From Skermanella stibiiresistens SB22 (GTDB lineage: Bacteria; Pseudomonadota; Alphaproteobacteria; Azospirillales; Azospirillaceae): a stretch of DNA of 64,000 bases. Where the stretch lies: contig NZ_AVFL01000004.1 of the NCBI RefSeq assembly GCF_000576635.1, positions 248,001-312,000 on the forward strand, given 5' to 3'. Below the pieces are notes generated by a model, which saw nothing but the letters and a program-made list of their open reading frames with translations, was not told where the DNA came from and ran no database searches. A program made the translations under genes and the position numbers. Below, piece after piece: positions 39,728 to 48,750 of this stretch (the first letter of the stretch is position 1; each line of letters begins with the position of its first letter).

Positions 39728-40543
39728 ATGAGCCGCGACAACGACGATTTGAGAGCCACCAAGGGACCGGAGCGGAACCCCGGCACCGCCGACGGTACGG
39801 GGGAGGGCGGCGCCGATCGCAGCCCGGAGGAGATCGAGCGCGACATAGCCGGCATCCGCGCGCGCATGGACCAGACCTTGGACGAGTTGGAGTTCCGCCT
39901 GTCGCCCGGCCAGCTGTCGGCGGGGGCCGTCGATCTGGTCAAGGACGTGATGCGTGGCAATCCGAGCCGGCTGGGTGACGCGATCCGCAACAACCCCATT
40001 CCCGTCGTCATGATCGGCATCGGCGCGCTGTGGCTCGCCATCGCGATGGGCAAGCCGCCCCGCGAGCGTGACGGCGGCGAGGATGGACGGGGAAGCCGGC
40101 TGACCCCGGCGGACATCTCCGACGTGCTGTCGCCATTGATCGCGGTGACGCGACAGGGTGTCGACGGACTGCGCCAAGCCGAGGGCAGGATCGGCGATCC
40201 CCAGGTCCAGGCCATGATCCGCGAGATCGCCCAGCAGCACGACCGCGCCGCCGCGGCGCTGGAGGAGGAGATCCGCCGCCATGGCGGGGCGCCGGGAATG
40301 GGCGTGCTGCCGCCCGGCCGGCCGCACCCGGCCTGGAGCGAGTTGCGCCGCGCCTTGGTCACCGGCGAGACCGCCGCCATCATCAGCGGCATCGAGAACG
40401 GCGAGGACTCGGCGCTGGAGGCGTTCCGCATGGCGCTCCACACGGATCTGCCGGAGGAGACGCGGGTGCTGGTCGGCGCCCAATTCCACGCGATCCAGCA
40501 GAGCCACAACCGCATGAGCGCGCTCAAGGGCGCCACATCCTGA
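39728..40543 (+). CDS. DUF3618 and DUF2383-containing stress-type protein
   Basis: A 271-residue protein with an N-terminal DUF3618 helix region (about 25-65, SPEEIERDIAGIRARMDQTL). One membrane helix follows (about 91-105, PVVMIGIGALWLAIAM). The C-terminal DUF2383-like four-helix bundle (about 150-271) has IREIAQQHDRAAAALEEE and SALEAFRMALHTDLPEETR. Such proteins usually travel with YihY/BrkB and other envelope-stress genes, as here, 16 bp before the YihY gene. ATG 39728 has GGAG upstream. Its precise role is unknown. Confidence 0.8.
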   Translation: MSRDNDDLRATKGPERNPGTADGTGEGGADRSPEEIERDIAGIRARMDQTLDELEFRLSPGQLSAGAVDLVKDVMRGNPSRLGDAIRNNPIPVVMIGIGALWLAIAMGKPPRERDGGEDGRGSRLTPADISDVLSPLIAVTRQGVDGLRQAEGRIGDPQVQAMIREIAQQHDRAAAALEEEIRRHGGAPGMGVLPPGRPHPAWSELRRALVTGETAAIISGIENGEDSALEAFRMALHTDLPEETRVLVGAQFHAIQQSHNRMSALKGATS

Positions 40544-40559
40544 CGGGGGGAGCTGACAC

Positions 40560-41612
40560 ATGTTGGGATTGAGCAAGACCGCCCATCGGGAAGCCATGGC
40601 CGACCGCTATATCGGACCCAGCCAAGGCCGCGACAAGGGTGCCGGGCAGGACCGGCACCTCGCCCGCGAGAATGGCCGCGGCCGGAACGCGGAGCGGCCG
40701 AGCGAGCTGCGGCGCGCCGGCTGGCGCGACGTGCTGTGGCGGGTCAAGGAGGAGACCGACAAGGACAACATCTCGATGATCGCCGCCGGTGTGGCGTTCT
40801 ACCTGATGCTCGCGATCTTCCCGATCCTGGGCGCCACCGTGTCGATCTATGGGCTGGTGGCCGATCCCGCCGACGTGCAGCGCAACTTCGAATCGGTGGC
40901 GGGCGTGATTCCGGATCAGGCGCGCTCGATCATCGTCGATCAGTTGAGCGCGGTGGCGTCCGCCTCTGGAGGGGAACTGGGCTTCAGCGTCCTGATCAGC
41001 ATCGCCTTGACGCTTTGGAGCGCTTCGCGGGGCGTCAACGCGGTCATCACGGCTCTCAACATCGCCTATGACGAGAAGGAGGAGCGCGGCTTCATCTGGC
41101 TGAACGCCATCGCCCTGGGCCTGACCATCGCGATGATCCTGTTCATGATCGTGACCTTGGCGGTGGTCGTTGGCTTGCCCGTGGTGATCGGTTACCTCAA
41201 CCTGGGCGAGACGGTGGAATGGACGGTTCGGCTGGCGCGCTGGCCGATCCTGGGTGCCGCCGTGATGCTGGCGCTGGCGGTGCTGTACCGCTACGCACCC
41301 GATCGCGAGACGCCGCGGTGGCGCTGGGTCAGTTGGGGAGCGGTGGTCGCGACGCTGATCTGGATACTGGGCTCCGTCGCCTTCTCGGTCTACGTCTCGA
41401 ACTTCGCCGACTACAACAAGACCTATGGCACCATGGGTGCCGTCATCATCCTGCTGCTGTGGTTCAACCTGTCGGCCTACGCGGTGCTGCTCGGCGCCGA
41501 GCTGAACGCCGAGATGGAGCACCAGACGGCGCGGGATACGACCACCGGCCAGAACAAACCCCTGGGACAACGCGACGCCTATGTCGCCGATACGGTCGGC
41601 CACCGTCCCTGA
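40560..41612 (+). CDS. YihY/BrkB family inner-membrane protein
   Basis: Polytopic membrane protein of 350 residues, about six membrane helices in the core (about 70-320). Family motifs are KDNISMIAAGVAFYLMLAIFP, LWSASRGVNAVITALNIAYD and LLWFNLSAYAVLLGAELNAE. A long N-terminal cytoplasmic, charged tail (about 1-60) precedes the first helix. It follows the DUF3618 gene and is probably co-transcribed with it. A membrane transport or envelope role is assumed from the family; no substrate is known. Confidence 0.92.
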   Translation: MLGLSKTAHREAMADRYIGPSQGRDKGAGQDRHLARENGRGRNAERPSELRRAGWRDVLWRVKEETDKDNISMIAAGVAFYLMLAIFPILGATVSIYGLVADPADVQRNFESVAGVIPDQARSIIVDQLSAVASASGGELGFSVLISIALTLWSASRGVNAVITALNIAYDEKEERGFIWLNAIALGLTIAMILFMIVTLAVVVGLPVVIGYLNLGETVEWTVRLARWPILGAAVMLALAVLYRYAPDRETPRWRWVSWGAVVATLIWILGSVAFSVYVSNFADYNKTYGTMGAVIILLLWFNLSAYAVLLGAELNAEMEHQTARDTTTGQNKPLGQRDAYVADTVGHRP

Positions 41613-42170
41613 TCGCCGCCCCGGATTTCACGGCATCCGAAAATATCCGATCGCCTCGGTACGCCGCTCCAAAGCGAGGGGGCGGCGTACGGGGCGTTCG
41701 GGCAGGCGTGGTACTCCAATGACACGTACAAGGCATTGGGGGTGCCGCCCTCTCCCATGGCATCGGTCGCCTCCCCCAAGCGTTCGTTCCAAGGTAAACC
41801 TTCGATAGCGGCTTGATTGCAACAGCTTAATGGAACAAACGAGCTTAATCCGGAAAAGGAACTGGATGAATCTCGATATCGAGTAAAATATGGTGCCGAG
41901 ATAAAGTGGTAGCACACTACAGAGTGAAACGAGAGAAAAGAAAATATCAAATTTTAAGTTCTCGTCGCCAGTCTGAAACCTGCCAACGGGCTTACGACGT
42001 TATTGTCCGAATGATAGGTGTAAATTGTGTTTACCCTTTACTATGTGCATGGGATTGTTGCAGTGCGATATTGGTATGCGCTATGCGGAAGTTCTCGATC
42101 TCACGTGTTTTGAGGCGACGTAAATCAGCCGGTTTGCTGACCCTCGGCTGCCGGTGCGGGGAATTTCAGA
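41613..42170. other. gap before the exopolysaccharide cluster, with an open reading remnant
   Basis: No complete gene is called. On the + strand, codons from 41649 to 41816 stay open for 55 residues and read like a protein tail (SEGAAYGAFGQAWYSNDTYK, then ALGVPPSPMASVASPKRS), without a start codon. It may be a remnant of a disrupted gene or a repeat. From about 41820 to 42110 the DNA is AT-rich and probably carries the promoter of the WbaP-like gene. Confidence 0.4.
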
Positions 42171-43634
42171 ATGCTCAATGACTTCCAGATTTCCGTAAAA
42201 TCTGGCCCAAATCATCGGACCAAGGGTCAACTTCGATCCTTGCAGCCCGCTTTGTTCCAATTTTTCGTCGATGTCGCCGCCGTCTTCCTGGCTGTCCTGA
42301 TCGCCCATATCGGCATCGGCCTGTTCAGCAGCGCGCCGACCACCTTTCTGTTCAATCCGACCCTGCACGCCCAGGAGCTGGCGGTCGTCCTGCTCATCGT
42401 CCCCTCCATGAAGGCGATGGTCGGACTGTATCCCGGATATGGCATGTCGCCGGTCGAACGCCTGCGCCGCCAATTCATGATCCTGATCGGCACCGTCGTC
42501 GGCGTCACGGTCGTGGACCTTGAGTTCAACGAGGCGATCTGGTTCAGCAACGGTCTGCTGCTCTCCCTGCTGGTCCTGGCCGTCCTGATCTGGATCTCCG
42601 ACGCGCTCGGCCGGGCCATCCTGATGCGGCTCCGGCTGTGGGGGCGCCCCTGCGTCATCGTCGGCACCGGCAAGGCGGGCATCGACATCGTCCGCCGGCT
42701 CGGCCAGAACGAGCATCTCGGCTACAATCCCGTCCTGTTCATCGACGAGAACCCCAATCTCTGGGGCACGACGGTCGAAGGGTTGCCAGTCGTGGCGCCG
42801 ACGGTCGGCACCTCGACCGACGAACGGCTGGTCCGGTACGCCTCGGTCGGCATCCTGGCGGTTCCGCGCGACCAGCCCGAACGGCTGAACGAGATGATCG
42901 GCAACCTGCCGTTCTCGACGATCCTGGTGGTGCCCGAGTGGACCGGGGTCCAGACCGTCAACACGCGGATCCGCGACCTGTCCGGCATGTTCTCGCTGGA
43001 GGTGCGGCGCCCGCTGGGCGCCAGCGTCACGCCGCTGGTCAAGCGCCTGTTCGACATCGTCACGTCGGCCCTGCTGCTCGTCCTGGTGACGCCGCTCCTG
43101 CTGCTGATCGCCATCGGCATCAAGCTCGACAGCAAGGGTCCGCTGCTGTTCCGCCAAGCCCGCTGGGCGGGGGGATCGCGTTCGTTTCCCGCGCTGAAGT
43201 TCCGGACGATGCACGCCGACGCCGAACTGCGGCTGAAGGAGTTGCTGGCGACCGATCCTGTCCTCCGGCGGGAATACGAGATGTACCACAAGCTGACCCA
43301 CGACCCGCGGGTGACGCGGTTCGGCCGCATCCTGCGGCGTCTCAGCTTCGACGAGTTGCCCCAGCTGTGGAACGTGCTGATCGGCGACATGAGCCTGATC
43401 GGCCCACGCCCCTACATGCCGCACGAGCTGATCAAATACCCGCACCAGCAGGAGGTGCTGGCTCGTGTCCGTCCAGGCATCACCGGTCTATGGCAGGTTT
43501 CCGGCCGCCATCGCACGACCTTCGAGCGCCGTATCGAACTGGATGTCTACTACGTCGAGAACTACTCGATCTGGCTCGACCTGCATGTCCTGATGCGGAC
43601 GGTCTGGATCGTGGTCAAGGCCGACGGGGCGTGA
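42171..43634 (+). CDS. WbaP-type undecaprenyl-phosphate sugar phosphotransferase
   Basis: Initiates exopolysaccharide or O-antigen synthesis by moving a sugar-1-phosphate to undecaprenyl phosphate, 487 residues. N-terminal membrane segments (about 28-52, 65-80, 100-118, 125-145) are followed by a Rossmann-like domain (VIVGTGKAGIDIVRRL). The C-terminal sugar transferase domain starts at about 290 (VKRLFDIVTSALLLVLVTPL) with KFRTMH and RRLSFDELPQLWNVLIGDMS. GGGGAA precedes the ATG. The residues fit galactose or glucose as substrate (WbaP/ExoY group) but the sugar is not proven. A terminator follows. Confidence 0.93.
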   Translation: MLNDFQISVKSGPNHRTKGQLRSLQPALFQFFVDVAAVFLAVLIAHIGIGLFSSAPTTFLFNPTLHAQELAVVLLIVPSMKAMVGLYPGYGMSPVERLRRQFMILIGTVVGVTVVDLEFNEAIWFSNGLLLSLLVLAVLIWISDALGRAILMRLRLWGRPCVIVGTGKAGIDIVRRLGQNEHLGYNPVLFIDENPNLWGTTVEGLPVVAPTVGTSTDERLVRYASVGILAVPRDQPERLNEMIGNLPFSTILVVPEWTGVQTVNTRIRDLSGMFSLEVRRPLGASVTPLVKRLFDIVTSALLLVLVTPLLLLIAIGIKLDSKGPLLFRQARWAGGSRSFPALKFRTMHADAELRLKELLATDPVLRREYEMYHKLTHDPRVTRFGRILRRLSFDELPQLWNVLIGDMSLIGPRPYMPHELIKYPHQQEVLARVRPGITGLWQVSGRHRTTFERRIELDVYYVENYSIWLDLHVLMRTVWIVVKADGA

Positions 43635-43662
43635 TCCGGCGGCGTGACCGTGTGTACGACCT

Positions 43663-43699
43663 GAAAGGGCGCCGGACTTACCAGTCCCGCGCCCTTTTC
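43663..43699 (+). terminator. intrinsic terminator after the WbaP-like gene
   Basis: Stem GAAAGGGCG...CGCCCTTTTC with a short loop, ending in TTTTCGTTT on the + strand, 29 bp past the stop. Confidence 0.7.
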
Positions 43700-43765
43700 G
43701 TTTGTCGATCATCCGCTGCACGGTCTGCGCTGTCTGTTTGAAAAAGAACAGAGATTTTCCACTTT

Positions 43766-43839
43766 AGGTCGGATGGAGCGTAGCGGCACCCGACAAGCGG
43801 GCGAGTTGGTGTCGGGTGCCGCTACGCTCCATCCGACCT
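43766..43839. repeat. long near-perfect inverted repeat
   Basis: AGGTCGGATGGAGCGTAGCG then GCACCCGACAA is mirrored as TTGGTGTCGGGTGCCGCTAC then GCTCCATCCGACCT, arms of about 30 bp separated by a short loop. It resembles the REP-like palindromes with GTCGGGTGCCGCTACG found between genes in related genomes. It lies in the 43635-44012 gap between convergent genes, where no coding region is seen. Confidence 0.65.
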
Positions 43840-43960
43840 TATGAATCCGCACGCCTCGTCAAGCCACTTGGCGTCTTGAGGTGCCGATGAGTGCTATTGG
43901 GGCATCGTGAAATGCCATGTCTCGACGCCGCCAGCTGGGCCGCCTCGAGGCGCACAAAGA

Positions 43961-43984
43961 AAAACGCGGCCGGAGGCCGCGTTC
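43961..43984 (-). terminator. terminator after the WecG/TagA-type gene
   Basis: AACGCGGCC-GGA-GGCCGCGTT, followed on the minus strand by TTTTTCTTT. It lies about 30 bp past the stop of the downstream-facing gene. Confidence 0.65.
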
Positions 43985-44012
43985 TTGTAGTGATAGACTT
44001 CCGTGGTTCGCC

Positions 44013-44798
44013 TCAACGCTGGCTTCGGGCCGCGCGGCGGCGGCCGGCGCCGGTCATCAGGAGCCAGGCGACGATCCAGGGCTCGACCAGATAGCGGTGC
44101 CAGAAACGCTTGGGGTCGCTGAGCAGGCGGTACAGCCATTCGAGACCCAGGGGCCCCAGCCAGCGCGGCGCCGTGGGCACGGCGCCGGCGAAATACTCCA
44201 TGCAGGCGCCGCAGGTGCCGATGCAGTTGGTCCGCAGGCTGGCCCTGTTCTCCGAGATCCAGTGCTCCTGCCGGCCCATGCCCATGCCGACGATCAGCAT
44301 GTTGGGACGGAAGGCGTTGATGTGGGCGACCACGGCGGCGTTCTCGGCACTCCCCGGGGTGGCGTCGAAATAGCCGTCGTGACCGTCGATGGCGAGATCC
44401 GGGTATTCCCGGCGCAGGCGCGCCAAACCATCGGCCAGTACCTGGGCCGTGCCGCCCAGATAGTAGATCCGCCATCCGGAGCGCTGGGCGCGCTCCATCA
44501 GGGGAAGGAACCAATCGATCCAGCCGGTCCTGTGCCGCGCGTCGAGGTCGAGACCTGCGGCGCGGCCCAGCCAGACGATCGGCATGCCATCGATGTGGAC
44601 GCACGTCTTGTCGTCGTCGTGCAAGGCGCGGAAGACGTCGTCCTTGAACAGCTTGTACATGCCGTGGAGGTTGAGGCTGGCGATCACCACCTTGTCGTCC
44701 GCGGCGATCGACCGATCCATGAGGGTGAACAGATCGTCCATGGTGGTCGGCGTCACCTTCACACCGAAGATGTCGTTCGACTTGAATCCCAGAGGCAT
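44013..44798 (-). CDS. WecG/TagA/CpsF family glycosyltransferase
   Basis: Cytoplasmic, membrane-associated sugar transferase of the GT26 family (261 residues) that adds the second sugar (typically ManNAc) to an undecaprenyl-linked precursor. Family motifs: ASLNLHGMYKL, HIDGMPIVWLGRAAGL, RIYYLGGTAQVL and NMLIVGMGMGRQEHWI. It is convergent with the WbaP-like gene and downstream of the tyrosine autokinase with the same orientation. The product is likely part of the same exopolysaccharide pathway. Confidence 0.9.
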   Translation of the reverse strand: MPLGFKSNDIFGVKVTPTTMDDLFTLMDRSIAADDKVVIASLNLHGMYKLFKDDVFRALHDDDKTCVHIDGMPIVWLGRAAGLDLDARHRTGWIDWFLPLMERAQRSGWRIYYLGGTAQVLADGLARLRREYPDLAIDGHDGYFDATPGSAENAAVVAHINAFRPNMLIVGMGMGRQEHWISENRASLRTNCIGTCGACMEYFAGAVPTAPRWLGPLGLEWLYRLLSDPKRFWHRYLVEPWIVAWLLMTGAGRRRAARSQR

Positions 44799-44853
44799 GC
44801 TGTTTTCCTGATGGAGCTGTTCGGGTACCGGAATTCGATCGGCGGCGGGCCGC

Positions 44854-47130
44854 TCAGTTTTTGAAGTAGCTGCCGCGCCGGCCCATGTAGTACTCGGCCT
44901 CGCCCGAGCCGTACCGGGCCGCCTTGTTGGTGTCGACCTGGTTCAGCGTGACACCCGCGATGTTGGCGCCGGCGTCGAGAAGCTGGCGGATGGCCAGCTG
45001 GACCAGCTTGCGCGGGGTCTTGCGCCACTTGACCACGACCACGGTCTGGCTCGCCTTCTCCGCCAGGATCCGGGTGTCCGACACCGGCAGCACGGGCGGG
45101 GCGTCGAGCAGGATCATGTCGTACTGCGGACGCAGGTTGAACAGCATCTGGTCGAACAGCGGGTTCCGGATGGTCTCCTCCGGGTAGTCGGTCGGCGATC
45201 CGGCGGTGATCACGTCGGCTCCGGTCCGGGCGTCGGTCCGCATCACGTCCGGCAGCGTCACGTCGCCGTTGAGGAAATCGGCCAAGCCGCGCTGGTTCGG
45301 CAGGTTCAGCACCTTGTGGATGTTGGGACGGCGCAGGTCGCAGTCGATGATCAGCACGCGGCGGCCGGCGATGGCGATGACGCGGGCCAGCGTGGCGGCC
45401 AGCGACGACTTGCCCTCGCCCGGCACCGCCGAGGTCAGCATGATGATGTTGCCGCTGCCCTTGCGCTGGTGGGCGATGATCAGCGAGGTGAACAGGCTCT
45501 TGACCGCCTGCGAGTAGGCCGACGCCGGCTTGTCGAGCGCGTAGTCCTGCGGCGACTTGTTGCGGCTCAGCCGGCCCGAGCGCACCAGCGGGACCATGCC
45601 GAGCGACGGCAGGCGCAGCATCCGCTCGATGTCCTCCTGGGTCTGCATGCCGCGCTCGAGCTGCTCGGCCAGGAAGACCAGGACCAGGCCAAGGCCGATC
45701 GCCATGACGAGGGCCACCGCGATCAGCAGCGTCTTCTGCGGGTAGGACGGGGCGAGCGGGGCGTTGGCGGTCGAGACGATCCAGGCGTTGGGCTGCTCCA
45801 GGTCGACCGACTGGGTCTCCTTCGAGCGGGCCAGGAAGTTCTCGAACAGCGCCCGGTTGGCCTCGGCCTCGCGCTGCAGGGCGCGGATCTCGACATCGGA
45901 CTGGTTGAGGCGGGTGGCCTCAGTCTCCAGCCGACCCATCGACTGCTCCAGCGAGGTGACCCGCTGCTGCGTCACGGCCGCTTGGTTGCGGAGAGCCCGA
46001 AGCCTGTTGTTGGCCTCGTTGTTGATCTCGCCCGCGATCGAGCTGATCTGGGACTTCAGGTCGACGACCTGCGGATGGCGTGGCCCGAGATTGTTCAGCA
46101 GCTCGGCCTCGCGCTGGCGCAACGTCGCCTCCTGGGCGCGCAGGCCATTGACCAGGGTGCTGTCGACCACGTCGAACACCGCCCGGGCGCCCCGCGCCTG
46201 GACCGCGTTCTCGACGCTGCGCAGCTGGGCCTGGACCGTGTTGTTCTCGGCCCGCGCCATCACCAGCTGGGTGTTGAGCTGGGTCAGCTGCTCGTTGACC
46301 AAGCCGGCGTCACGGCCCTGGACGACACCCGTCGCGGCGCGGGCGGTCTCGACCGCGCGCTCGGCCGTCTCGACCTCCTCGCGCAGCCGGGTCAGGCGCT
46401 CGCCCAGCCAAGTGTTGGCCTTCTGGCGCGCGTCGAACTTCTGCTCGAGCTGCTGGGTGATGTAGAGGTTCGCGATGGTGTTGGCCACGGTGGCCGCCAA
46501 GGCGGGGTCCTGCGAGGTGAAGTTGATCGTCAGCACGCGCGACCGGCCGACCGACACGACACTCAACCGGCTGAGGAAGGTGGTCAGGATCGTCGTTTGG
46601 AGGCGGGCCTCCTCGGCGGCCGGATCGGGCACCACCGGCTCCTCGGTGACGATCAGGCTCTTGAGCCATTGGACCGGCGGCAGGTCCCGGAGGCTCGGCA
46701 TCTTGAAGGCGTCGGGGTTCTGTTCGGCCGCGACCTGGGGATTGAACTCGGCCAAGCGGTCGATGCCAAGCTGTTTGATCACGCGCGTCGCGAGCTCGTC
46801 GGACTTCAGGACCTCGATCTCGCTTTCCATCGTCGACTGGTCGGCGGGGACGCCCGCGACCAGGGATTCGATGTTGATGACACGCTGTTCGCGCGGGTCC
46901 ACCATCACGGAGGTGTTGGCGGTGAAGAGCGGCGTCATCATGTAGACGTTGATGATGCCGAGCAGGGTCACGATCCCGATCGTGCCAAGCAACAGATACT
47001 TACGGCGGGACAGGACCATGAGCAGGTCGCCCAGCCCAAGCGTCGGAGCGCTCCGGGAGGATCCCTCCTCGTGTGTGGTCCAATCATGCCGCTCGATCTC
47101 TTGGCGGTCCGGCGTCAAAAGCTTGTTCAT
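44854..47130 (-). CDS. exopolysaccharide tyrosine autokinase (Wzz/BY-kinase)
   Basis: Polysaccharide co-polymerase and autokinase of 758 residues. Wzz domain with TM1 (about 45-66) and TM2 (about 455-480). A long coiled-coil periplasmic region between them includes repeated Gln/Ala-rich heptads. BY-kinase domain: Walker A SAVPGEGKSS (near residue 572), A' VLIIDCDLRRP, Walker B MILLDAPP. The C-terminal tyrosine cluster (YGSGEAEYYMGRRGSYFKN) is the autophosphorylation tail. Controls chain length and export. The start ATG 47130 overlaps no other gene. Confidence 0.94.
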   Translation of the reverse strand: MNKLLTPDRQEIERHDWTTHEEGSSRSAPTLGLGDLLMVLSRRKYLLLGTIGIVTLLGIINVYMMTPLFTANTSVMVDPREQRVINIESLVAGVPADQSTMESEIEVLKSDELATRVIKQLGIDRLAEFNPQVAAEQNPDAFKMPSLRDLPPVQWLKSLIVTEEPVVPDPAAEEARLQTTILTTFLSRLSVVSVGRSRVLTINFTSQDPALAATVANTIANLYITQQLEQKFDARQKANTWLGERLTRLREEVETAERAVETARAATGVVQGRDAGLVNEQLTQLNTQLVMARAENNTVQAQLRSVENAVQARGARAVFDVVDSTLVNGLRAQEATLRQREAELLNNLGPRHPQVVDLKSQISSIAGEINNEANNRLRALRNQAAVTQQRVTSLEQSMGRLETEATRLNQSDVEIRALQREAEANRALFENFLARSKETQSVDLEQPNAWIVSTANAPLAPSYPQKTLLIAVALVMAIGLGLVLVFLAEQLERGMQTQEDIERMLRLPSLGMVPLVRSGRLSRNKSPQDYALDKPASAYSQAVKSLFTSLIIAHQRKGSGNIIMLTSAVPGEGKSSLAATLARVIAIAGRRVLIIDCDLRRPNIHKVLNLPNQRGLADFLNGDVTLPDVMRTDARTGADVITAGSPTDYPEETIRNPLFDQMLFNLRPQYDMILLDAPPVLPVSDTRILAEKASQTVVVVKWRKTPRKLVQLAIRQLLDAGANIAGVTLNQVDTNKAARYGSGEAEYYMGRRGSYFKN

Positions 47131-47583
47131 CGGTGATATCCGGTAGTTTTACACGCGCGTGTCGCACAGCGAAGAGAACATGCCCCTAGGAGGCGATGTT
47201 CATTGAAATGCCGGGTGTCTTCCACTGCGCAAGAAGGACTTTACTAAAAGGTGGTGGTCCATGGCCATATGAGGTAATGGATTATCACCAATGCGCAACA
47301 ACCTTGCATGCATTATATTTGACGTCGCTTTCGTGAGTCCAGGGTGTTTTGCGGTGCGGCATAATTTCGGCTTAACTTTGACGCTCCGACACCCGAATAT
47401 TGTAGTTTCTATATATGGCCGTTGCATGGCAAAAGGTCGCCGAAGGCTTGCCATCAATGGGTGCCCACTCCGGGTAGGGCTAAATTGCCGTGGCGCTTCG
47501 CTGAACAATGGGCACCATCACGCCTTTCGTCGGGACTTCGCGTCGACCCTCCCCATTCTTCAGCCGCTGTTTCAACTTGTCCG
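47131..47583. other. gap between the divergent kinase and glycosyltransferase genes
   Basis: No gene found. A 12-bp palindrome (ACACGCGCGTGT) about 20-35 bp upstream of the kinase start and an AT-rich middle part suggest divergent promoters. Nothing else is recognised. Confidence 0.4.
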
Positions 47584-48750
47584 ATGACCTCTGGAATCAT
47601 GACCGCATCAGCGCCGATGGCGCCAAAGATCTCCTTGTTCCTCCAGGACCTTCATGGCGGTGGCGCTGAAAGGGTGATGCTGCGCTTGGCGGCCGGTATC
47701 GCGGAACGTTCGCACCCCGTCGACCTCGTGCTGATCCGGCGGGAGGGCGCCTTCATCGACGCCATTCCACCCGGCGTGCGTCCCGTGGTGCTCAACACCA
47801 AGCGGACGCTCAACAGCGTCGCGGCCTTGGCGCGGTACCTGCGGCGCGAACGTCCCGCCGCCCTGCTGTCGGCGCTGGTCCATGTCAATGTCGGCGCCTT
47901 GCTGGCCGCCACGCTGGCGCGGACGCGCACCCGCACGATCGTCACCGAGCATAGCCAGATCACGCGGAATTTCTCGGCCAACTCATCCACCACGGTCAGG
48001 CTGGCCTATCGGATGGTCCCTTGGCTGTACCCGAGGGCCACCAGGATCGTCGCCGTGTCGGCCGGAGTGGCGGACGACCTCGCCCAGTTCTCCGGCATGG
48101 CGGTGGATCGGATCAACGTCGTCCACAATGGCATCGTGACGCCCGATCTCCACGCCAAGGCGGTGGAGCCGTGCGACCATCCCTGGTTCCGGCCGGGCGA
48201 GCCGCCGGTCATCCTGGCCGCCGGACGGATGGTCGACGTCAAGGACTTCGCGGCCCTGATCCGCGCCTTCGCGCTGTTGCGGACCCGGCGCGACGCCCGC
48301 CTGATGATCCTGGGCGAAGGGGAGTTGCGGCCCGACCTGGAGCTGCTGGCGCGAACCCTCGGAGTCGCGGACCATGTCGCGATGCCCGGTTTCTTCGACA
48401 ATCCCTACGCCTTGATGTCGCGGGCCGCCGTGTTCGTCCAATCGTCCCGCTGGGAGGGACTGCCGTCGGTGCTGGTCGAGGCGATGGCCTGCGGCACGCC
48501 GGTGGTGGCGACCGATTGCCCGGGGGGCACCCGCGAGATCCTGGACGACGGCAGGCTGGGCGCCCTGGTCCCGCTGGACGACGACCAAGCCATGGCCGAC
48601 GCCATCGGCCACACGCTGGACAACCCCGTTCCGGCCAACGCCATGGCCAGCAAGGTGGAGCAGTTCACCCTCGAACGCGCGGTCGACACCTACCTGGAAC
48701 TGGCGCTGGGCCGGCCGGGCGGGCAGGGGCTCCCGGAGCGGCGCCGATGA
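47584..48750 (+). CDS. GT4-family glycosyltransferase
   Basis: Cytoplasmic GT-B glycosyltransferase of 388 residues. N-terminal acceptor-side motif DLHGGGAERVMLRLA (about 21-35). C-terminal donor-side signature RWEGLPSVLVEAMACGTPVV with the EX7E-type glutamates. ATG 47584 is used; ATG 47599 or 47617 are alternatives since no ribosome site decides. It overlaps the next glycosyltransferase by four bases (ATGA). Sugar and linkage unknown; the pair probably builds the repeat unit of the exopolysaccharide. Confidence 0.88.
   Translation: MTSGIMTASAPMAPKISLFLQDLHGGGAERVMLRLAAGIAERSHPVDLVLIRREGAFIDAIPPGVRPVVLNTKRTLNSVAALARYLRRERPAALLSALVHVNVGALLAATLARTRTRTIVTEHSQITRNFSANSSTTVRLAYRMVPWLYPRATRIVAVSAGVADDLAQFSGMAVDRINVVHNGIVTPDLHAKAVEPCDHPWFRPGEPPVILAAGRMVDVKDFAALIRAFALLRTRRDARLMILGEGELRPDLELLARTLGVADHVAMPGFFDNPYALMSRAAVFVQSSRWEGLPSVLVEAMACGTPVVATDCPGGTREILDDGRLGALVPLDDDQAMADAIGHTLDNPVPANAMASKVEQFTLERAVDTYLELALGRPGGQGLPERRR

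Noticed and set aside
45316-47136. 606-residue open frame opposite the tyrosine autokinase
   Set aside because: Antisense, low-complexity; kinase strand carries all motifs.
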